Positions 34,302 through 43,731 of a DNA stretch of 64,000 bases are shown here, one piece after another. The notes under the pieces were generated by a model. That model was not told the origin of the DNA and did not search any database. It saw only the letters and a list, made by a program, of their open reading frames with translations. Source of the stretch: Microcella frigidaquae (GTDB lineage: Bacteria > Actinomycetota > Actinomycetes > Actinomycetales > Microbacteriaceae); contig NZ_JACHBS010000001.1 of assembly GCF_014200395.1 (NCBI RefSeq), positions 2,232,001 through 2,296,000 of the forward strand, given 5' to 3'. Position 1 is the first letter of the stretch, and the number at the start of each line of letters is the position of its first letter. The position numbers and the translations under genes are program-made.

Positions 34302-34721
34302 CTACGCGGCGGGCGGGCCCTGCTCGGCGGCGGCCGGGTCCATCCAGAACGGGTCCCAGTAGGTGCCGTCCGGGTCCTGGAACGCTCGGCTGTACATGAA
34401 GCCGAGGTCGCGCGGCTCGAACGGGGTGCCGCCGGCCTCGACGGCGCGGGCGACGAGGGCGTCGACATCCTCACGGCTGTCGCAGCTGAGCGCGTACTGC
34501 GCGCCGATCGCCGCGCGAGCATCCGCCACCGCATGGCCGGGGATGAAGCTGCCGAAGAACTCGTAGGTCAGCAGCATGACGTAGATGGTGTCGCTCACGA
34601 CGATGCACGAGGCGTTCTCGTCGGAGAACATCGGGTTGAGGCGCCAGCCGAGCGCCTCGTAGAAGGCGGTCGCGCGAGCGACGTCGGTGACGGGGACGTT
34701 GATGAAGACCATGGTGGACAT
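34302..34721 (-). CDS. VOC-family (glyoxalase-like) protein
   Basis: A 139-residue protein of the vicinal oxygen chelate fold. It begins MSTMVFINVPVTDVARATAFYEALG and has the C-terminal block AFQDPDGTYWDPFW. Members include glyoxalases and metal-dependent resistance proteins; the function here is not known. ATG at 34721 lies 7 nt from GATAGT (complement of 34729-34734), a leaderless promoter. It follows fbiC on the same strand by 8 nt, so it may also be read from the fbiC transcript. Confidence 0.88.
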   Translation of the reverse strand: MSTMVFINVPVTDVARATAFYEALGWRLNPMFSDENASCIVVSDTIYVMLLTYEFFGSFIPGHAVADARAAIGAQYALSCDSREDVDALVARAVEAGGTPFEPRDLGFMYSRAFQDPDGTYWDPFWMDPAAAEQGPPAA

Positions 34722-34729
34722 GGCCCCCA

Positions 34730-37372
34730 CTATCCTCCCGATCGCACCTCGGCAACAGTCAGGGTCAGTCGACGGCCCGTCGCGGCGTAGCCCTGCTCGC
34801 GGTGCGCCTGGGCGACGGCGACCCGCTCGGGTGCGGGCGAGCCGTACGTCGTCGTACGCTGCCGGGCGACCCGCCCGATCGAGGCGGCGAGGGCCTCGAG
34901 CTCGGCGACCGTCTTCTCCGAGCCGTTGTCGGCGCCGGCCATGCGGCTGATCGTCTCCTCCATGAGGGTGCCGCCGAGGTCGTCGGCGCCGCCGCGCAGC
35001 ATGAGCCGCGTGCCGTCGTCGCCGAGCTTCACCCACGAGGTCTGGATGTGGTCGATGCGTCCGTGCAGCATCAGGCGCGCGACGGCGTGCACCGCGCGGT
35101 TCTCCTGCGGCGTCGGGCCGGGGCGGGCCACGCCCGCGAGGTAGATCGGCGAGCTCGCGTGCACGAAGGGCAGCAGCACGAACTCGGTGAAGCCGCCGGT
35201 GTCGTCCTGCACGCGCGCGAGGGTGCGCAGGTGGGCGACCCAGTGGGGCGGAGCATCCACGTGCCCGTACATCATGGTGCTCGATGACCGGATGCCCAGC
35301 CGATGCGCGGTGGAGACGATCTCGATCCACTCCGCGGCGGGCAGCTTGCCCTTGGTGAGCACCCAGCGCACCTCGTCGTCGAGAATCTCGGCGGCGGTGC
35401 CGGGGATCGTGTCGAGCCCGGCCTCCTTCGCCGCGGTGAGGAACTCGGCGAACGAGAGCCCCGTGCGGGCGGAGCCGTTGACGATCTCCATGGGGCTGAA
35501 GGCGTGCAGGTGGATGCCCGGCTGGCGGCTCTTCACCTCGCGGGCGAGGTCGAAATAGGCGGTGCCGGGGAGGTCGGGGTGGATGCCGCCCTGCATGCAG
35601 ATCTCGGTCGCACCGAGCGCCCAGGCCTCATCGACCCGGTCGCCGACCTGCTGCATCGACAGCGTGTAGGCGTCGGCATCGGTGCGGCGCTGCGCGAAGG
35701 CGCAGAAGCGGCAGCCGGTGTAGCAGACGTTGGTGAAATTGATGTTGCGGTTGACGACGTAGCCGATCTCGTCGCCGACCGTGTCGCGCCGCACCCGGTC
35801 GGCGAGGTCGGCGACCGCGTCGAGGTCGGCGCCGTCGGCCTGCAGCAGGGTCAGGTAGTCGGCGTCGCTGAGCCCGGCGGGGGCATCCTCTGCTTTGCGC
35901 AGCACGGCAGCGACGCCCGTGCTCACGGCGACCGTGCGGGTGCGGGCGTCGACCGTGCGCTCGCGCAACTCGGCCCAGTCGCCGTACACCTCGTCGACGT
36001 CGCTGCGGGTCTCGGTGCGCCGGCCCTCGGTGTCGATCGCGACGTGCAGGTCGGTGCGTCCCGTTCCGGCGCGGCTCGCCCAGTCGGGGTCGGGCTCCTG
36101 CCACGGGATGCCCCGCAGCAGGGCTGACTCGTCGGCGAGCCCGTCGGGGCCAGCGAGCGCGCGCACGTGCGGCACGATGCGCGGGTCGAGCCAGGGCTCT
36201 TCGGCGCGCACGTAGTGGGGGTGGGCGGTGAGCCGCTCGTGCAGCGTGAAGCCGCTCTCGGCGGTGAGGCGCGCGAGCTCGTCGATCTGCGGCCAGGGGC
36301 GCTCGGGGTTGACGTGGTCGGGCGTCAGCGGGCTGACACCGCCCCAGTCGTCGATGCCGGCACGGATGAGCAGCCCGAGCTCTTCGGCGTCGGTGAGGTT
36401 CGGCGGCGCCTGCACGCGCGCGCTCGGCCCGAGCACGAGGCGGCTGACGGCGACGGCGGCGATGTACTCCTGCAGGGCGAGATCGTCGGCGGCGCGCATG
36501 GCCGTGCGCGGCTTGGCGCGGAAGTTCTGGATGATGACTTCCTGGATGTGCCCGTGCCGCCGTGCGGTCGCCCGGATGGCGAACATGCCGTCGACGCGCT
36601 CGGCGTAGGTCTCGCCGATGCCCAGCAGCAGCCCAGTCGTGAACGGGATCGCGCTGCGCCCTGCGTCCTCCAGCACCCGCAGCCGCAGCTCGGGGTCTTT
36701 GTCGGGGGAGCCGAAGTGGGCGAGGCCGCGCGTCTCGAACAGGCGCTTGCTCGTCGTCTCGAGCATCATGCCCATGCTGGGCGCGACGGGCTTGAGGCGC
36801 TGCAGCTCCTGCCAGCTCATCACGCCGGGGTTGAGGTGCGGCAGCAGCCCGGTCTCCTCGAGCACGAGAATCGCCACGCTGCGCAGGTAGTCGAGAGTCG
36901 AGTCGTACCCGCGGGCATCGAGCCACTCGCGGGCGGCGGGCCAGCGGTCCTCCGGGCGGTCGCCGAGGGTGAAGAGCGCCTCCTTGCAGCCGAGCGCCGC
37001 GCCGTGGCGCGCGATCTCGAGCACCTCGTCGGGGGAGAGGTAGGGGGTCTTGCCCTGCGCGGCGAGCTGGTTGGGAGTCTGCACGAACACGCAGTAGTGG
37101 CAGCGGTCGCGGCAGAGGTGCGTGAGGGGGATGAACACCTTGCGCGAGTACGTGATGACGCCGGGGCGTCCGGCGCGCTCGAGCCCCGCATCCCGCACCC
37201 GCCCGGCGACGGCCAGCAGGCGGTCGAGGTCGTCGCCGCGGCAGTGCAGCAGCGTCTCGGCCTCGGTCGCGTCGAGCGTCACGCCGCTCTCGGCCCGCTT
37301 CAGGGCCCGCGAGATCGCCGAGGCGGTCGGCACGAACCCGCCGTCGGTTCCGGATGCGTCGCTCGCGTTCAT
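34730..37372 (-). CDS. fbiC: FO synthase (7,8-didemethyl-8-hydroxy-5-deazariboflavin synthase)
   Basis: An 880-residue two-domain radical SAM enzyme that makes the F420 chromophore FO from tyrosine and a pyrimidine intermediate of flavin synthesis. The first cluster motif is CRDRCHYC (Cys87, 91, 94; CofG part), the second CYTGCRFC (Cys550, 554, 557; CofH part). Length agrees with actinobacterial FbiC fusions. ATG 37372 is preceded by GAGGG and lies 12 nt downstream of a small membrane-protein ORF, so it may belong to a microprotein-fbiC operon. Confidence 0.96.
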   Translation of the reverse strand: MNASDASGTDGGFVPTASAISRALKRAESGVTLDATEAETLLHCRGDDLDRLLAVAGRVRDAGLERAGRPGVITYSRKVFIPLTHLCRDRCHYCVFVQTPNQLAAQGKTPYLSPDEVLEIARHGAALGCKEALFTLGDRPEDRWPAAREWLDARGYDSTLDYLRSVAILVLEETGLLPHLNPGVMSWQELQRLKPVAPSMGMMLETTSKRLFETRGLAHFGSPDKDPELRLRVLEDAGRSAIPFTTGLLLGIGETYAERVDGMFAIRATARRHGHIQEVIIQNFRAKPRTAMRAADDLALQEYIAAVAVSRLVLGPSARVQAPPNLTDAEELGLLIRAGIDDWGGVSPLTPDHVNPERPWPQIDELARLTAESGFTLHERLTAHPHYVRAEEPWLDPRIVPHVRALAGPDGLADESALLRGIPWQEPDPDWASRAGTGRTDLHVAIDTEGRRTETRSDVDEVYGDWAELRERTVDARTRTVAVSTGVAAVLRKAEDAPAGLSDADYLTLLQADGADLDAVADLADRVRRDTVGDEIGYVVNRNINFTNVCYTGCRFCAFAQRRTDADAYTLSMQQVGDRVDEAWALGATEICMQGGIHPDLPGTAYFDLAREVKSRQPGIHLHAFSPMEIVNGSARTGLSFAEFLTAAKEAGLDTIPGTAAEILDDEVRWVLTKGKLPAAEWIEIVSTAHRLGIRSSSTMMYGHVDAPPHWVAHLRTLARVQDDTGGFTEFVLLPFVHASSPIYLAGVARPGPTPQENRAVHAVARLMLHGRIDHIQTSWVKLGDDGTRLMLRGGADDLGGTLMEETISRMAGADNGSEKTVAELEALAASIGRVARQRTTTYGSPAPERVAVAQAHREQGYAATGRRLTLTVAEVRSGG

Positions 37373-37384
37373 GGAACCCTCACC

Positions 37385-37528
37385 CTACCCGCGCCCGCCT
37401 CCGTCGCCGCGCGTTCGCCGGTCGCGCCACCGCTGACGCACCCCGTGCGCGAGCCGCACGACCATGCCGATCGCGACCGCGATCAGGAAGAGGATCAGGA
37501 TGAACCGCAGCACGCTTCCGGCGTTCAT
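37385..37528 (-). CDS. 47-aa single-span membrane microprotein
   Basis: ATG at 37528 opens a 47-codon frame ending at TAG 37385-37387. It begins MNAGSVLRFILILFLIAVAI, then one membrane span to about residue 27 and an Arg-rich tail. GGAG precedes the start. It lies between another microprotein ORF (15 nt upstream) and fbiC (12 nt downstream), all on one strand. G/C-ending codons in this frame match the surrounding genes. Function unknown; an N-out, basic-tail-in topology is expected. Confidence 0.6.
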   Translation of the reverse strand: MNAGSVLRFILILFLIAVAIGMVVRLAHGVRQRWRDRRTRGDGGGRG

Positions 37529-37543
37529 CGGACCACTCCGCGC

Positions 37544-37669
37544 TCAGCGCTCGCCATCAGTCCTCGTCGTTCGTGTGCGCGCCGCCGTCACGAGCCGAAC
37601 GGCGATCCCGACCACCAGCACGGCGGCGAACCCGAGAGCCAGCAGGGGAGCGATCGCTCCGAATGACAC
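37544..37669 (-). CDS. 41-aa single-span membrane microprotein
   Basis: GTG at 37669 opens a 41-codon frame ending at TGA 37544-37546. It has a strong AGGGAGG site 6 nt upstream. It begins MSFGAIAPLLALGFAAVLVV, one span to about residue 26, then a basic RTRTTRTDGER tail. Size, topology and charge pattern match the 47-residue ORF 15 nt downstream, so the two may act as a pair. They form the proximal part of a transcript that reads into fbiC. Confidence 0.6.
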   Translation of the reverse strand: MSFGAIAPLLALGFAAVLVVGIAVRLVTAARTRTTRTDGER

Positions 37670-37735
37670 GCGTGGCCTCCCTCTGATCGGCGTTGCTGCG
37701 AGTCTTGCACGCGCGTATCGGCATTGTGTCTGAGT

Positions 37736-37796
37736 CCCTTCCAGAACTGCGGATCAGAACGAACCTTCTTCATCTGCATCCGCAGATCTGGAAGGG
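37736..37796. repeat. 19-bp inverted repeat between divergent genes
   Basis: CCCTTCCAGAACTGCGGAT (37736-37754) pairs with ATCCGCAGATCTGGAAGGG (37778-37796) with one mismatch and a 23-nt loop. Divergent genes flank it, so it is not an ordinary terminator. The stretch 37670-37929 contains no credible gene otherwise and is richer in A/T than its surroundings. Confidence 0.75.
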
Positions 37797-37929
37797 GCGG
37801 TCGGGGTTTGCCCTTGGGACGACCGCTCGGCCTTCCACGTCCCCTCCGCACCCTTCGCTCGCTCGTCTGGTCGGTACCGTCAGCCGTCATCGGGGCGCTT
37901 CGGGGGGTCGCTGCCCTCAGGCTCGACGG

Positions 37930-38442
37930 ATGCTCCGACGCCCGATCGACCCCGCTCTCCACCCCGAGGTGCCCGGGCCGGGGAGGCCGGCTCCGCCGGG
38001 CTACGAGTTCGCGGGGTTTCGGCGGTTCGAGCTCGTGCTGCGGCAGCTCGGCGGCATCGCGTCACGGCGGGAGCTGCTCGCGGCGACCGACGGCGACGAG
38101 ACGAGCTTCTGGTTCGCCCTGCACTATGGCTACCTCGACCGCGTCCGCACCGGCTGGTACGCCGCGGCGACGGTTCCCCCTGACGCGCGCGCTGCGTGGG
38201 CTGCCGGGGGCCCGCTCGCGTGCGTCAGCGCCCTCGTGCACCATGGCGTGCTCGACCCCGCTGACCACCGGATCGACGGCACACTGCACATCGCCCTCGG
38301 GCGGGGCGGCCATCGCTTCGTGACCGATCGCCCCGTCGTGGCGCACTGGGGCGACGAGGATCGCGCTTCGGGAACGCGGATCGCCGTCTCGCTCGAGACA
38401 GCGCTCCGGCAGGCGAGGTGGTGCGCTTCAGCTCACCAGTGA
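37930..38442 (+). pseudogene. truncated AbiEi-like / DUF559-type protein
   Basis: A 170-residue frame. Residues 25-75 (RRFELVLRQLGGIASRRELLAA, split here by the usual AbiEi winged-helix layout) resemble the AbiEi antitoxin N-terminal domain found in actinobacterial proteins of roughly 280-320 residues that end in a Vsr/DUF559 nuclease-like domain. Here the protein stops at ARWCASAHQ, before any such domain, and the stop overlaps the 3' end of the convergent HAD gene by 10 bp. It is therefore probably a remnant. The start at ATG 37930 is tentative; longer frames have no support. Confidence 0.5.
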
Positions 38443-39104
38443 CCGCGTACGCGCGGGCTCGTGGCGTGCAGGGAGATGGTCGCCCGCGTGTAGTCGGCGA
38501 TGCGGTCGAGACCGGCGGTCTCGGGGCCCGCGTAGTCGCCGCGCACCACGACGCGCGCGCCCGCCGCGCGACCGGCCCGCAGCCCGGCGCCGACGTCCTC
38601 GACGACGATGCAGCTCGCCGGGTCGACCCCGAGACGGCTGGCCGCGAGCAGGTAGCAGGCCGGGTCGGGCTTGCCGACCGCGACGTCGTCCGCCGTCACG
38701 AGCACGGGCGGCGTCGGCAGCCCGGCCGCGTCGAGGCGCGCGTGCGCGAGCAGGGCGCTCGCCGAGGTCACGATCGCCCAGGGTGCACCGAGCTCGACCA
38801 GTCGCTCGAGAAACTCTTGGGCGCCCGGCAGCGCGACGGTCTCGTGCACGAGCTCGAGCTCGCGCGCATCGAGCCAGGCGGCCGCCGCCGCTCGCTCGCT
38901 CTCGGGCAGAAACCGCGTGATCGTCTCATCGGCCCGCACCCCGTGCGCGACCGCGAGCACCGCCTCGGGGTCGACACCGTGATGCACGGCGAAGTCGTGC
39001 CAGGCCCGGTCGACCGCACTCGTCGTGTCGACCAGGGTGCCGTCGTTGTCGAAGAGCAGCGCATCGGCGGCGATCGGTGCCGCCACCCCGCGTCCGTCGC
39101 TCAC
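38433..39104 (-). CDS. HAD-superfamily phosphatase
   Basis: A 223-residue HAD hydrolase of the Gph/beta-phosphoglucomutase group. Motif I is DNDGTLVDT, motif II the Ser in AIVTSAS, the Lys of motif III in VAVGKPDPACYL, and the acidic motif IV in VVEDVGAG. A helical cap follows motif I. The GTG at 39104 overlaps the cofD stop (GTGA), so it is co-translated with F420 synthesis and might act on a pathway phosphate, though a sugar-phosphate role is equally likely. Confidence 0.88.
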   Translation of the reverse strand: MSDGRGVAAPIAADALLFDNDGTLVDTTSAVDRAWHDFAVHHGVDPEAVLAVAHGVRADETITRFLPESERAAAAAWLDARELELVHETVALPGAQEFLERLVELGAPWAIVTSASALLAHARLDAAGLPTPPVLVTADDVAVGKPDPACYLLAASRLGVDPASCIVVEDVGAGLRAGRAAGARVVVRGDYAGPETAGLDRIADYTRATISLHATSPRVRGHW

Positions 39105-40126
39105 GACGCGCTCCGACGGGCGAGCCCGGCCTGCAGGGCCGCCTCGGCGAGGGCGGCGGCCGAGTCGAGGTCGCGCATCCACAGCGGCACCGCATCCGTC
39201 GCGATGCCGTCGGCGCGCAGGCCGTCGACGACCGCCGCGTCCGCCTCGTCGACGAGCCAGGCGTCGAGCAGGCCCGGCTGCGCTGGCCCTGCGCCGACGG
39301 CAGCGCCGACGCCCGACCGGGGGCCGTACAGCCGGGCGACCGCGCCGGCATCCGTCGCCACGCCGATCGCCGCGAGGCACGCGTCGGCCATGCCGCGCAC
39401 CGCGGCTCCGGCGATGATCGGCGAAACCCCGACGATCGGTGCGGCGACAGCGCGCAGCGCATCGCGCATGCCCGGGATGCTCACGATCGTGCCGATCGAT
39501 ACCACCGGGTTCGACGGCGCGATGATCACGACATCGGCCGCCTCGAGCGCCGCGAGGGCTCCCGCCGAGGGCCGCGCCGCCGCGAGCCCGCGCTGCTCGA
39601 ACCGCAGCGCCGGCAGCTGGGCGCGGTAGCGGGTCCACCACTCCTGGAAGTGCAGGTCGTGCTCACCGCCCGCATCCGAGGCGACCCAGACGTGGGTGTC
39701 GACCTCGTCATCGGTGGCGGGGTGCAGGCGCACGCCGCCGAGGTCCCAGCGCTGCTGCAGGCGCGCGACGACCTCCGACAGCGAGGCGCCCGACCGCAGC
39801 CAGGCCGTGCGCGCGATGTGCGTGCCGAGGTCGAGGTCGCCGAGCGTGAACCACTCGGGCGTCACGCCGTAGGCCTGCAGTTCGGCCGCGACGCGCTCGC
39901 TCTCGCCGACGCGCCCCCAGCCGCGCTGCTCGTCGTTCTGCCCGGCGAGCGTGTACAGCAGCGAGTCGAGGTCGGGTGTGATGCGCAGGCCCCCCAGCCA
40001 CCAGTCGTCGCCCGTGTTGACGATCACGTCGATCGCGGCCTCGGGATGCCACCAGCGCACCGCTTCGCGCAGCCCGCGCACGAACCGCGCCCCTCCGACT
40101 CCGCCCGCGAGCACGACGATCCTCAT
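39101..40126 (-). CDS. cofD: 2-phospho-L-lactate transferase
   Basis: A 341-residue CofD/FbiA, which joins the lactyl or enolpyruvyl phosphodiester to FO. It has [19 protein letters not shown] at the start, [18 protein letters not shown] and the C-terminal [18 protein letters not shown] 40126 is preferred over GTG 40135 because TAGCGT (complement of 40134-40139) is a -10 box 7 nt upstream that overlaps the GTG. The HAD gene is coupled downstream. With cofC, cofE and fbiC it completes most of F420 synthesis. Confidence 0.93.
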   Translation of the reverse strand: MRIVVLAGGVGGARFVRGLREAVRWWHPEAAIDVIVNTGDDWWLGGLRITPDLDSLLYTLAGQNDEQRGWGRVGESERVAAELQAYGVTPEWFTLGDLDLGTHIARTAWLRSGASLSEVVARLQQRWDLGGVRLHPATDDEVDTHVWVASDAGGEHDLHFQEWWTRYRAQLPALRFEQRGLAAARPSAGALAALEAADVVIIAPSNPVVSIGTIVSIPGMRDALRAVAAPIVGVSPIIAGAAVRGMADACLAAIGVATDAGAVARLYGPRSGVGAAVGAGPAQPGLLDAWLVDEADAAVVDGLRADGIATDAVPLWMRDLDSAAALAEAALQAGLARRSAS

Positions 40127-40290
40127 GCGCTCCACGCTAGCGGCGGTCAGTTGTGCTCATATGTGCGTGTCGCTGTACCTCCGCGCAGAGCCGCCCTATG
40201 GTGTGCCTCACGCGTCACTGGGCGGAAACGAGCCGGAAACGCTCGTCCCGCACACTGGCCCCAGTTCAACGAAGAAGAGGGGAAGCATCC
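40127..40290 (+). promoter_or_regulatory. spacer before the pyrimidine-catabolism genes
   Basis: No gene is seen. It contains CATATG (40158-40163), CTATGG-like A/T elements, and ACGAGC/GCTCGT as a small stem around two GGAAACG copies near 40226-40250. GAAGAGGGGAAG near 40271-40285 is the ribosome site of the next gene. A promoter must lie here because cofD is divergent. Confidence 0.4.
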
Positions 40291-41139
40291 ATGAGCACCA
40301 TCCGTGCCGCCATCACCCAGACCACCTGGACGGGCGACAAGGAGTCGATGATCGCGAAGCACGAGCAGTTCGCGCGCGACGCCGCCGCGCAGGGCGCCCA
40401 GATCATCTGCTTCCAGGAGCTCTTCTACGGCCCCTACTTCGGCATCATCGAAGACGCGAAGTACTACGACTACGCCGAGCCCGCCGACGGCCCGACGGTG
40501 CAGCGCTTCGTGAAGCTGGCCAAAGAGCTGAAGATGGTCATCGTCCTGCCGATCTACGAGGAGGACATGCCCGGCGTCTACTACAACACCGCGGTGGTGG
40601 TGGATGCCGACGGCACGATCCTCGGCAAGTACCGCAAGCACCACATCCCGAACCTCGACCGGTTCTGGGAGAAGTTCTACTTCCGCCCCGGCAACCTCGG
40701 CTACCCCGTGTTCGACACGGCCGTCGGCAAGGTCGGCGTGTACATCTGCTACGACCGGCACTTCCCCGAGGGATGGCGCGAGCTCGGGCTCAACGGCGCC
40801 GAGCTGGTGTTCAACCCGAGCGCGACCAAGCCCGGCCTCTCGAACCGCCTCTGGGAGCTCGAGCAGCCCGCCGCCGCGGCCGCGAACCAGTACTTCATCG
40901 GCGCCAACAACCGCATCGGCACCGAGAGCGACGAGTTCGGCGACCTCGCCGTGACGTTCTACGGCTCGAGCTACTTCGTCGACCCCCGCGGCAACTACGT
41001 CGGCGAGGTCGCGAGCCAAGACCAGACCGAGATCGTCATCCGCGACCTCGACCTCGACCTCATCCGCGAGGTGCGCAACAGCTGGCAGTTCTACCGCGAC
41101 CGCCGGCCCGAGTCGTACACCGCGACGGTGAAGCCCTAA
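40291..41139 (+). CDS. nitrilase-superfamily amidohydrolase (beta-ureidopropionase-like)
   Basis: A 282-residue carbon-nitrogen hydrolase. The Glu-Lys-Cys triad is Glu43 (CFQELF), Lys116 (YRKHH) and Cys153 ([10 protein letters not shown]). N-carbamoyl-beta-alanine or a related N-carbamoyl compound is the likely substrate because dihydropyrimidinase follows 9 nt after the stop. The ATG at 40291 has a GAAGAGGGGAAG site. N-carbamoylputrescine amidase is the main alternative on similarity alone; the neighbouring gene argues against it. Confidence 0.88.
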   Translation: MSTIRAAITQTTWTGDKESMIAKHEQFARDAAAQGAQIICFQELFYGPYFGIIEDAKYYDYAEPADGPTVQRFVKLAKELKMVIVLPIYEEDMPGVYYNTAVVVDADGTILGKYRKHHIPNLDRFWEKFYFRPGNLGYPVFDTAVGKVGVYICYDRHFPEGWRELGLNGAELVFNPSATKPGLSNRLWELEQPAAAAANQYFIGANNRIGTESDEFGDLAVTFYGSSYFVDPRGNYVGEVASQDQTEIVIRDLDLDLIREVRNSWQFYRDRRPESYTATVKP

Positions 41140-41148
41140 GGAGGCCCG

Positions 41149-42612
41149 ATGACCACCATGCTCATCCGCGGCGGAACCGTCGTCTCCGCCACCGGCCGCG
41201 GCGCGGCCGACGTGCTCGTCGACGGCGAGACCATCGTCGCCGTGCTCGCGCCCGGCTCGACCCTGCTCGGCCACGACCTGACGGCATCCGTCGACACCGT
41301 CATCGACGCGACCGGCAAGTACGTGATCCCCGGCGGCATCGACGCGCACACCCACATGGAGCTGCCGTTCGGCGGCACCGCCGCGATCGACACCTTCGAG
41401 ACCGGAACGATCGCCGCCGCCTGGGGCGGCACGACGAGCATCATCGACTTCGCCGTGCAGACGGCCGGCCAGAAGGTGTTCGACGGGCTCGCCGCCTGGC
41501 ACGAGAAGGCGGGCGGCAACTGCGCGATCGACTACGGCTTCCACCAGATCGTGGGCGGCGTCGACGCCGATTCGCTGGATGCTCTGCCGAAGCTCATCGA
41601 CGAGGGCATCACGAGCTACAAGATGTTCATGGCGTACCCCGGCGTCTTCTACGCCGACGACGCGCAGATTCTCCGCGCGATGCAGGTGGCCGCCGAGCAC
41701 GGGCTCATGACGATGATGCACGCCGAGAACGGCCCCGCCATCGACGTGCTCGTGGCGCAGCTGCTCGAGCAGGGCAAGACCGACCCGTACTTCCACGGAG
41801 TCGCGCGCGCCTGGCAGATGGAGGAGGAGGCGACGCACCGGGCGATCATGCTCGCGCACCTCACCGGCGCTCCGCTCTACGTCGTGCACGTGAGCGCCAA
41901 GCAGGCCGTCGAGCAGCTCGCCGCGGCGCGCGACCGCGGCCAGAACGTGTTCGGCGAGACGTGCCCGCAGTACCTCTACCTGTCGCTCGAAGAGCAGCTG
42001 GGCGCGGTGAGCGAGAAGTACGGCGCGTTCGAGGGCGCCAAGTGGGTGTGCTCGACGCCGCTGCGCTCGCGCGCCGAGGGCCACCAGGACCACATGTGGC
42101 AGTCGCTGCGCACCAACGACCTCCAGATGGTGTCGACCGATCACTGCCCGTTCTGCATGAAGGGTCAGAAAGAGCTCGGCCTTGGCGACTTCTCGAAGAT
42201 CCCGAACGGCATCGGCTCGATCGAGCACCGCATGGACTTGATGTATCAGGGCGTCGTCACGGGCGAGCTGACCCTCGAGCGCTGGGTCGAGATCACGAGC
42301 ACCACGCCGGCGCGCATGTTCGGCCTCTACGGCAAGAAGGGCGTCATCGCGCCCGGAGCCGACGCCGACATCGTCGTCTACGACCCGAACGGCCACACCT
42401 CGATCGGCATGCCCGTCGACGAGAACGGCAACCCCACGGGCAAGAAGCACCACATGAACATGGACCACGCCGCGTGGGAGGGCTTCGAGATCGACGGCAA
42501 GGTCGACACGGTGATCTCGCGCGGCTCGGTCGTCATCCAGAACGACCAGTTCCACGGGCGGGCCGGGCACGGGCAGTACCTGCGCCGCGGCCTGAGCCAG
42601 TACCTGGTGTAG
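41149..42612 (+). CDS. hydA: dihydropyrimidinase (hydantoinase)
   Basis: A 487-residue cyclic amidohydrolase that opens dihydrouracil, dihydrothymine or hydantoins. Metal ligands are in DAHTHMEL, the carboxylated Lys in SYKMFMAYP, then VVHVSAK, and Asp in STDHCPF. The length is normal for the family. AAGGAGG lies just before the ATG at 41149. It is the second gene in a run with a nitrilase-type amidohydrolase, an F420-type oxidoreductase and an aminotransferase, the reductive pyrimidine breakdown logic. Confidence 0.95.
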   Translation: MTTMLIRGGTVVSATGRGAADVLVDGETIVAVLAPGSTLLGHDLTASVDTVIDATGKYVIPGGIDAHTHMELPFGGTAAIDTFETGTIAAAWGGTTSIIDFAVQTAGQKVFDGLAAWHEKAGGNCAIDYGFHQIVGGVDADSLDALPKLIDEGITSYKMFMAYPGVFYADDAQILRAMQVAAEHGLMTMMHAENGPAIDVLVAQLLEQGKTDPYFHGVARAWQMEEEATHRAIMLAHLTGAPLYVVHVSAKQAVEQLAAARDRGQNVFGETCPQYLYLSLEEQLGAVSEKYGAFEGAKWVCSTPLRSRAEGHQDHMWQSLRTNDLQMVSTDHCPFCMKGQKELGLGDFSKIPNGIGSIEHRMDLMYQGVVTGELTLERWVEITSTTPARMFGLYGKKGVIAPGADADIVVYDPNGHTSIGMPVDENGNPTGKKHHMNMDHAAWEGFEIDGKVDTVISRGSVVIQNDQFHGRAGHGQYLRRGLSQYLV

Positions 42613-42652
42613 CGACAACCGACAGCCCGCGAACGACGAGAGACGAGCATCC

Positions 42653-43668
42653 ATGGATTTCGGCGCTGTTCTGCAGACCAACCCGCCCGCCAGCCGCACG
42701 GTGCACCTCGCCAAGCTGGCGGAGCAGTACGGGTTCAGCCACGTCTGGACGTTCGACAGCCACATCCTGTGGCAGGAGCCGTACGTCATCTACTCGAAGA
42801 TCCTGGCCGAGACGACGCGCATCACGGTCGGGCCCTTCGTGACCAATCCCGCGACGCGCGACTGGACGGTGACGGCGAGCGTCTTCGCGACCCTCAACGA
42901 GCTGTACGGCAACCGCACGATCTGCGGCATCGGCCGCGGCGACTCGGCGGTGCGCGTGACGAACGGCAAGCCGACGACGCTCGCCGAGCTGCGGGAGGCG
43001 ATCCACGTCATCCGCGAGCTCGGCAATTCGCGGGCCGTCGAGTACAACGGCTCGACGCTGCAGTTTCCGTGGAGCCACGGCAGCGAGCTCGAGGTCTGGG
43101 TGGCCGCGTACGGCCCGCTCGCCCTGAAGCTCACCGGCGAGGTCGGTGACGGGTTCATCCTGCAGCTGGCCGACCTCGATATCGCCAAGTGGATGATCGA
43201 GACCGTGCGCACCGCGGCCGGCTCCGCGGGCGCGACCCGATGAGCGTGAAGTTCTGCGTGGCAGCCCCGATGTACATCGGCACCGACTGGGATCACATGC
43301 GCAACCAGACCCGCTGGTTCGGCGGCATGGTCGGCAACCACGTCGCCGACATCGTCGCGAAGCACGGCGAGAGCTCCGACGTGCCGAAGGCCCTCACCGA
43401 CTACATCGCGGGCCGGCAGGGCTACGACTACAACTCGCACGGCAAGGCGCACAACGACCACGTCGACTTCGTGCCCGACGAGATCGTCGACCGCTTCTGC
43501 GTGCTGGGGGATGCGAAAGACCACATCGACAAGCTCGAAGCCCTGCGCGAGCTCGGGGTCGACCAGTTCGCCGGCTACCTCCAGCACGACAACAAGGAGG
43601 AGACGCTGCGCGTCTACGGCGAGCACGTCATCCCGGCGCTGAAGGGCAGCAAGAGCGCTCGGGTGTGA
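42653..43668 (+). pseudogene. LLM-class F420-type oxidoreductase, frameshifted
   Basis: Residues 1-196 (42653-43243) run from [20 protein letters not shown] through FGHVWTFDS-like F420-binding strings to a premature TGA at 43241. The remainder (from about 43225 to 43668) continues in the next frame as RDPMSVKFCVAAPMYIGTDW to the normal end. The two parts together fit one TIGR03842-type protein of about 338 residues. Reading GGC GCG AC instead of an expected GGC CGC GAC near 43231 implies loss of one base. ATG 43240 overlaps the stop (ATGA), so a split, coupled pair is a less likely alternative. Sequencing error is possible. Confidence 0.75.
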
Positions 43669-43671
43669 TGC

Positions 43672-43698
43672 GCGGGATGCTCGCGCCGAGCATCCCGC
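43672..43698 (+). terminator. 12-bp hairpin after the oxidoreductase gene
   Basis: GCGGGATGCTCG (43672-43683), loop CGC, CGAGCATCCCGC (43687-43698): a perfect stem placed 3 nt after the stop. There is no U-run, as is usual for terminators in such genomes. Confidence 0.65.
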
Positions 43699-43731
43699 CG
43701 CCTCTCAGCCGCGGTGCCGCACGATGAGGGC

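Noticed and set aside
40147..42789. A minus-strand frame opposite the amidohydrolase and dihydropyrimidinase genes
   Set aside because: Both plus-strand genes have intact catalytic residues; the shadow has none.
43225..43245. Programmed frameshifting in the oxidoreductase gene
   Set aside because: No slippery heptamer or downstream pseudoknot is evident; base loss or a sequencing error is simpler.
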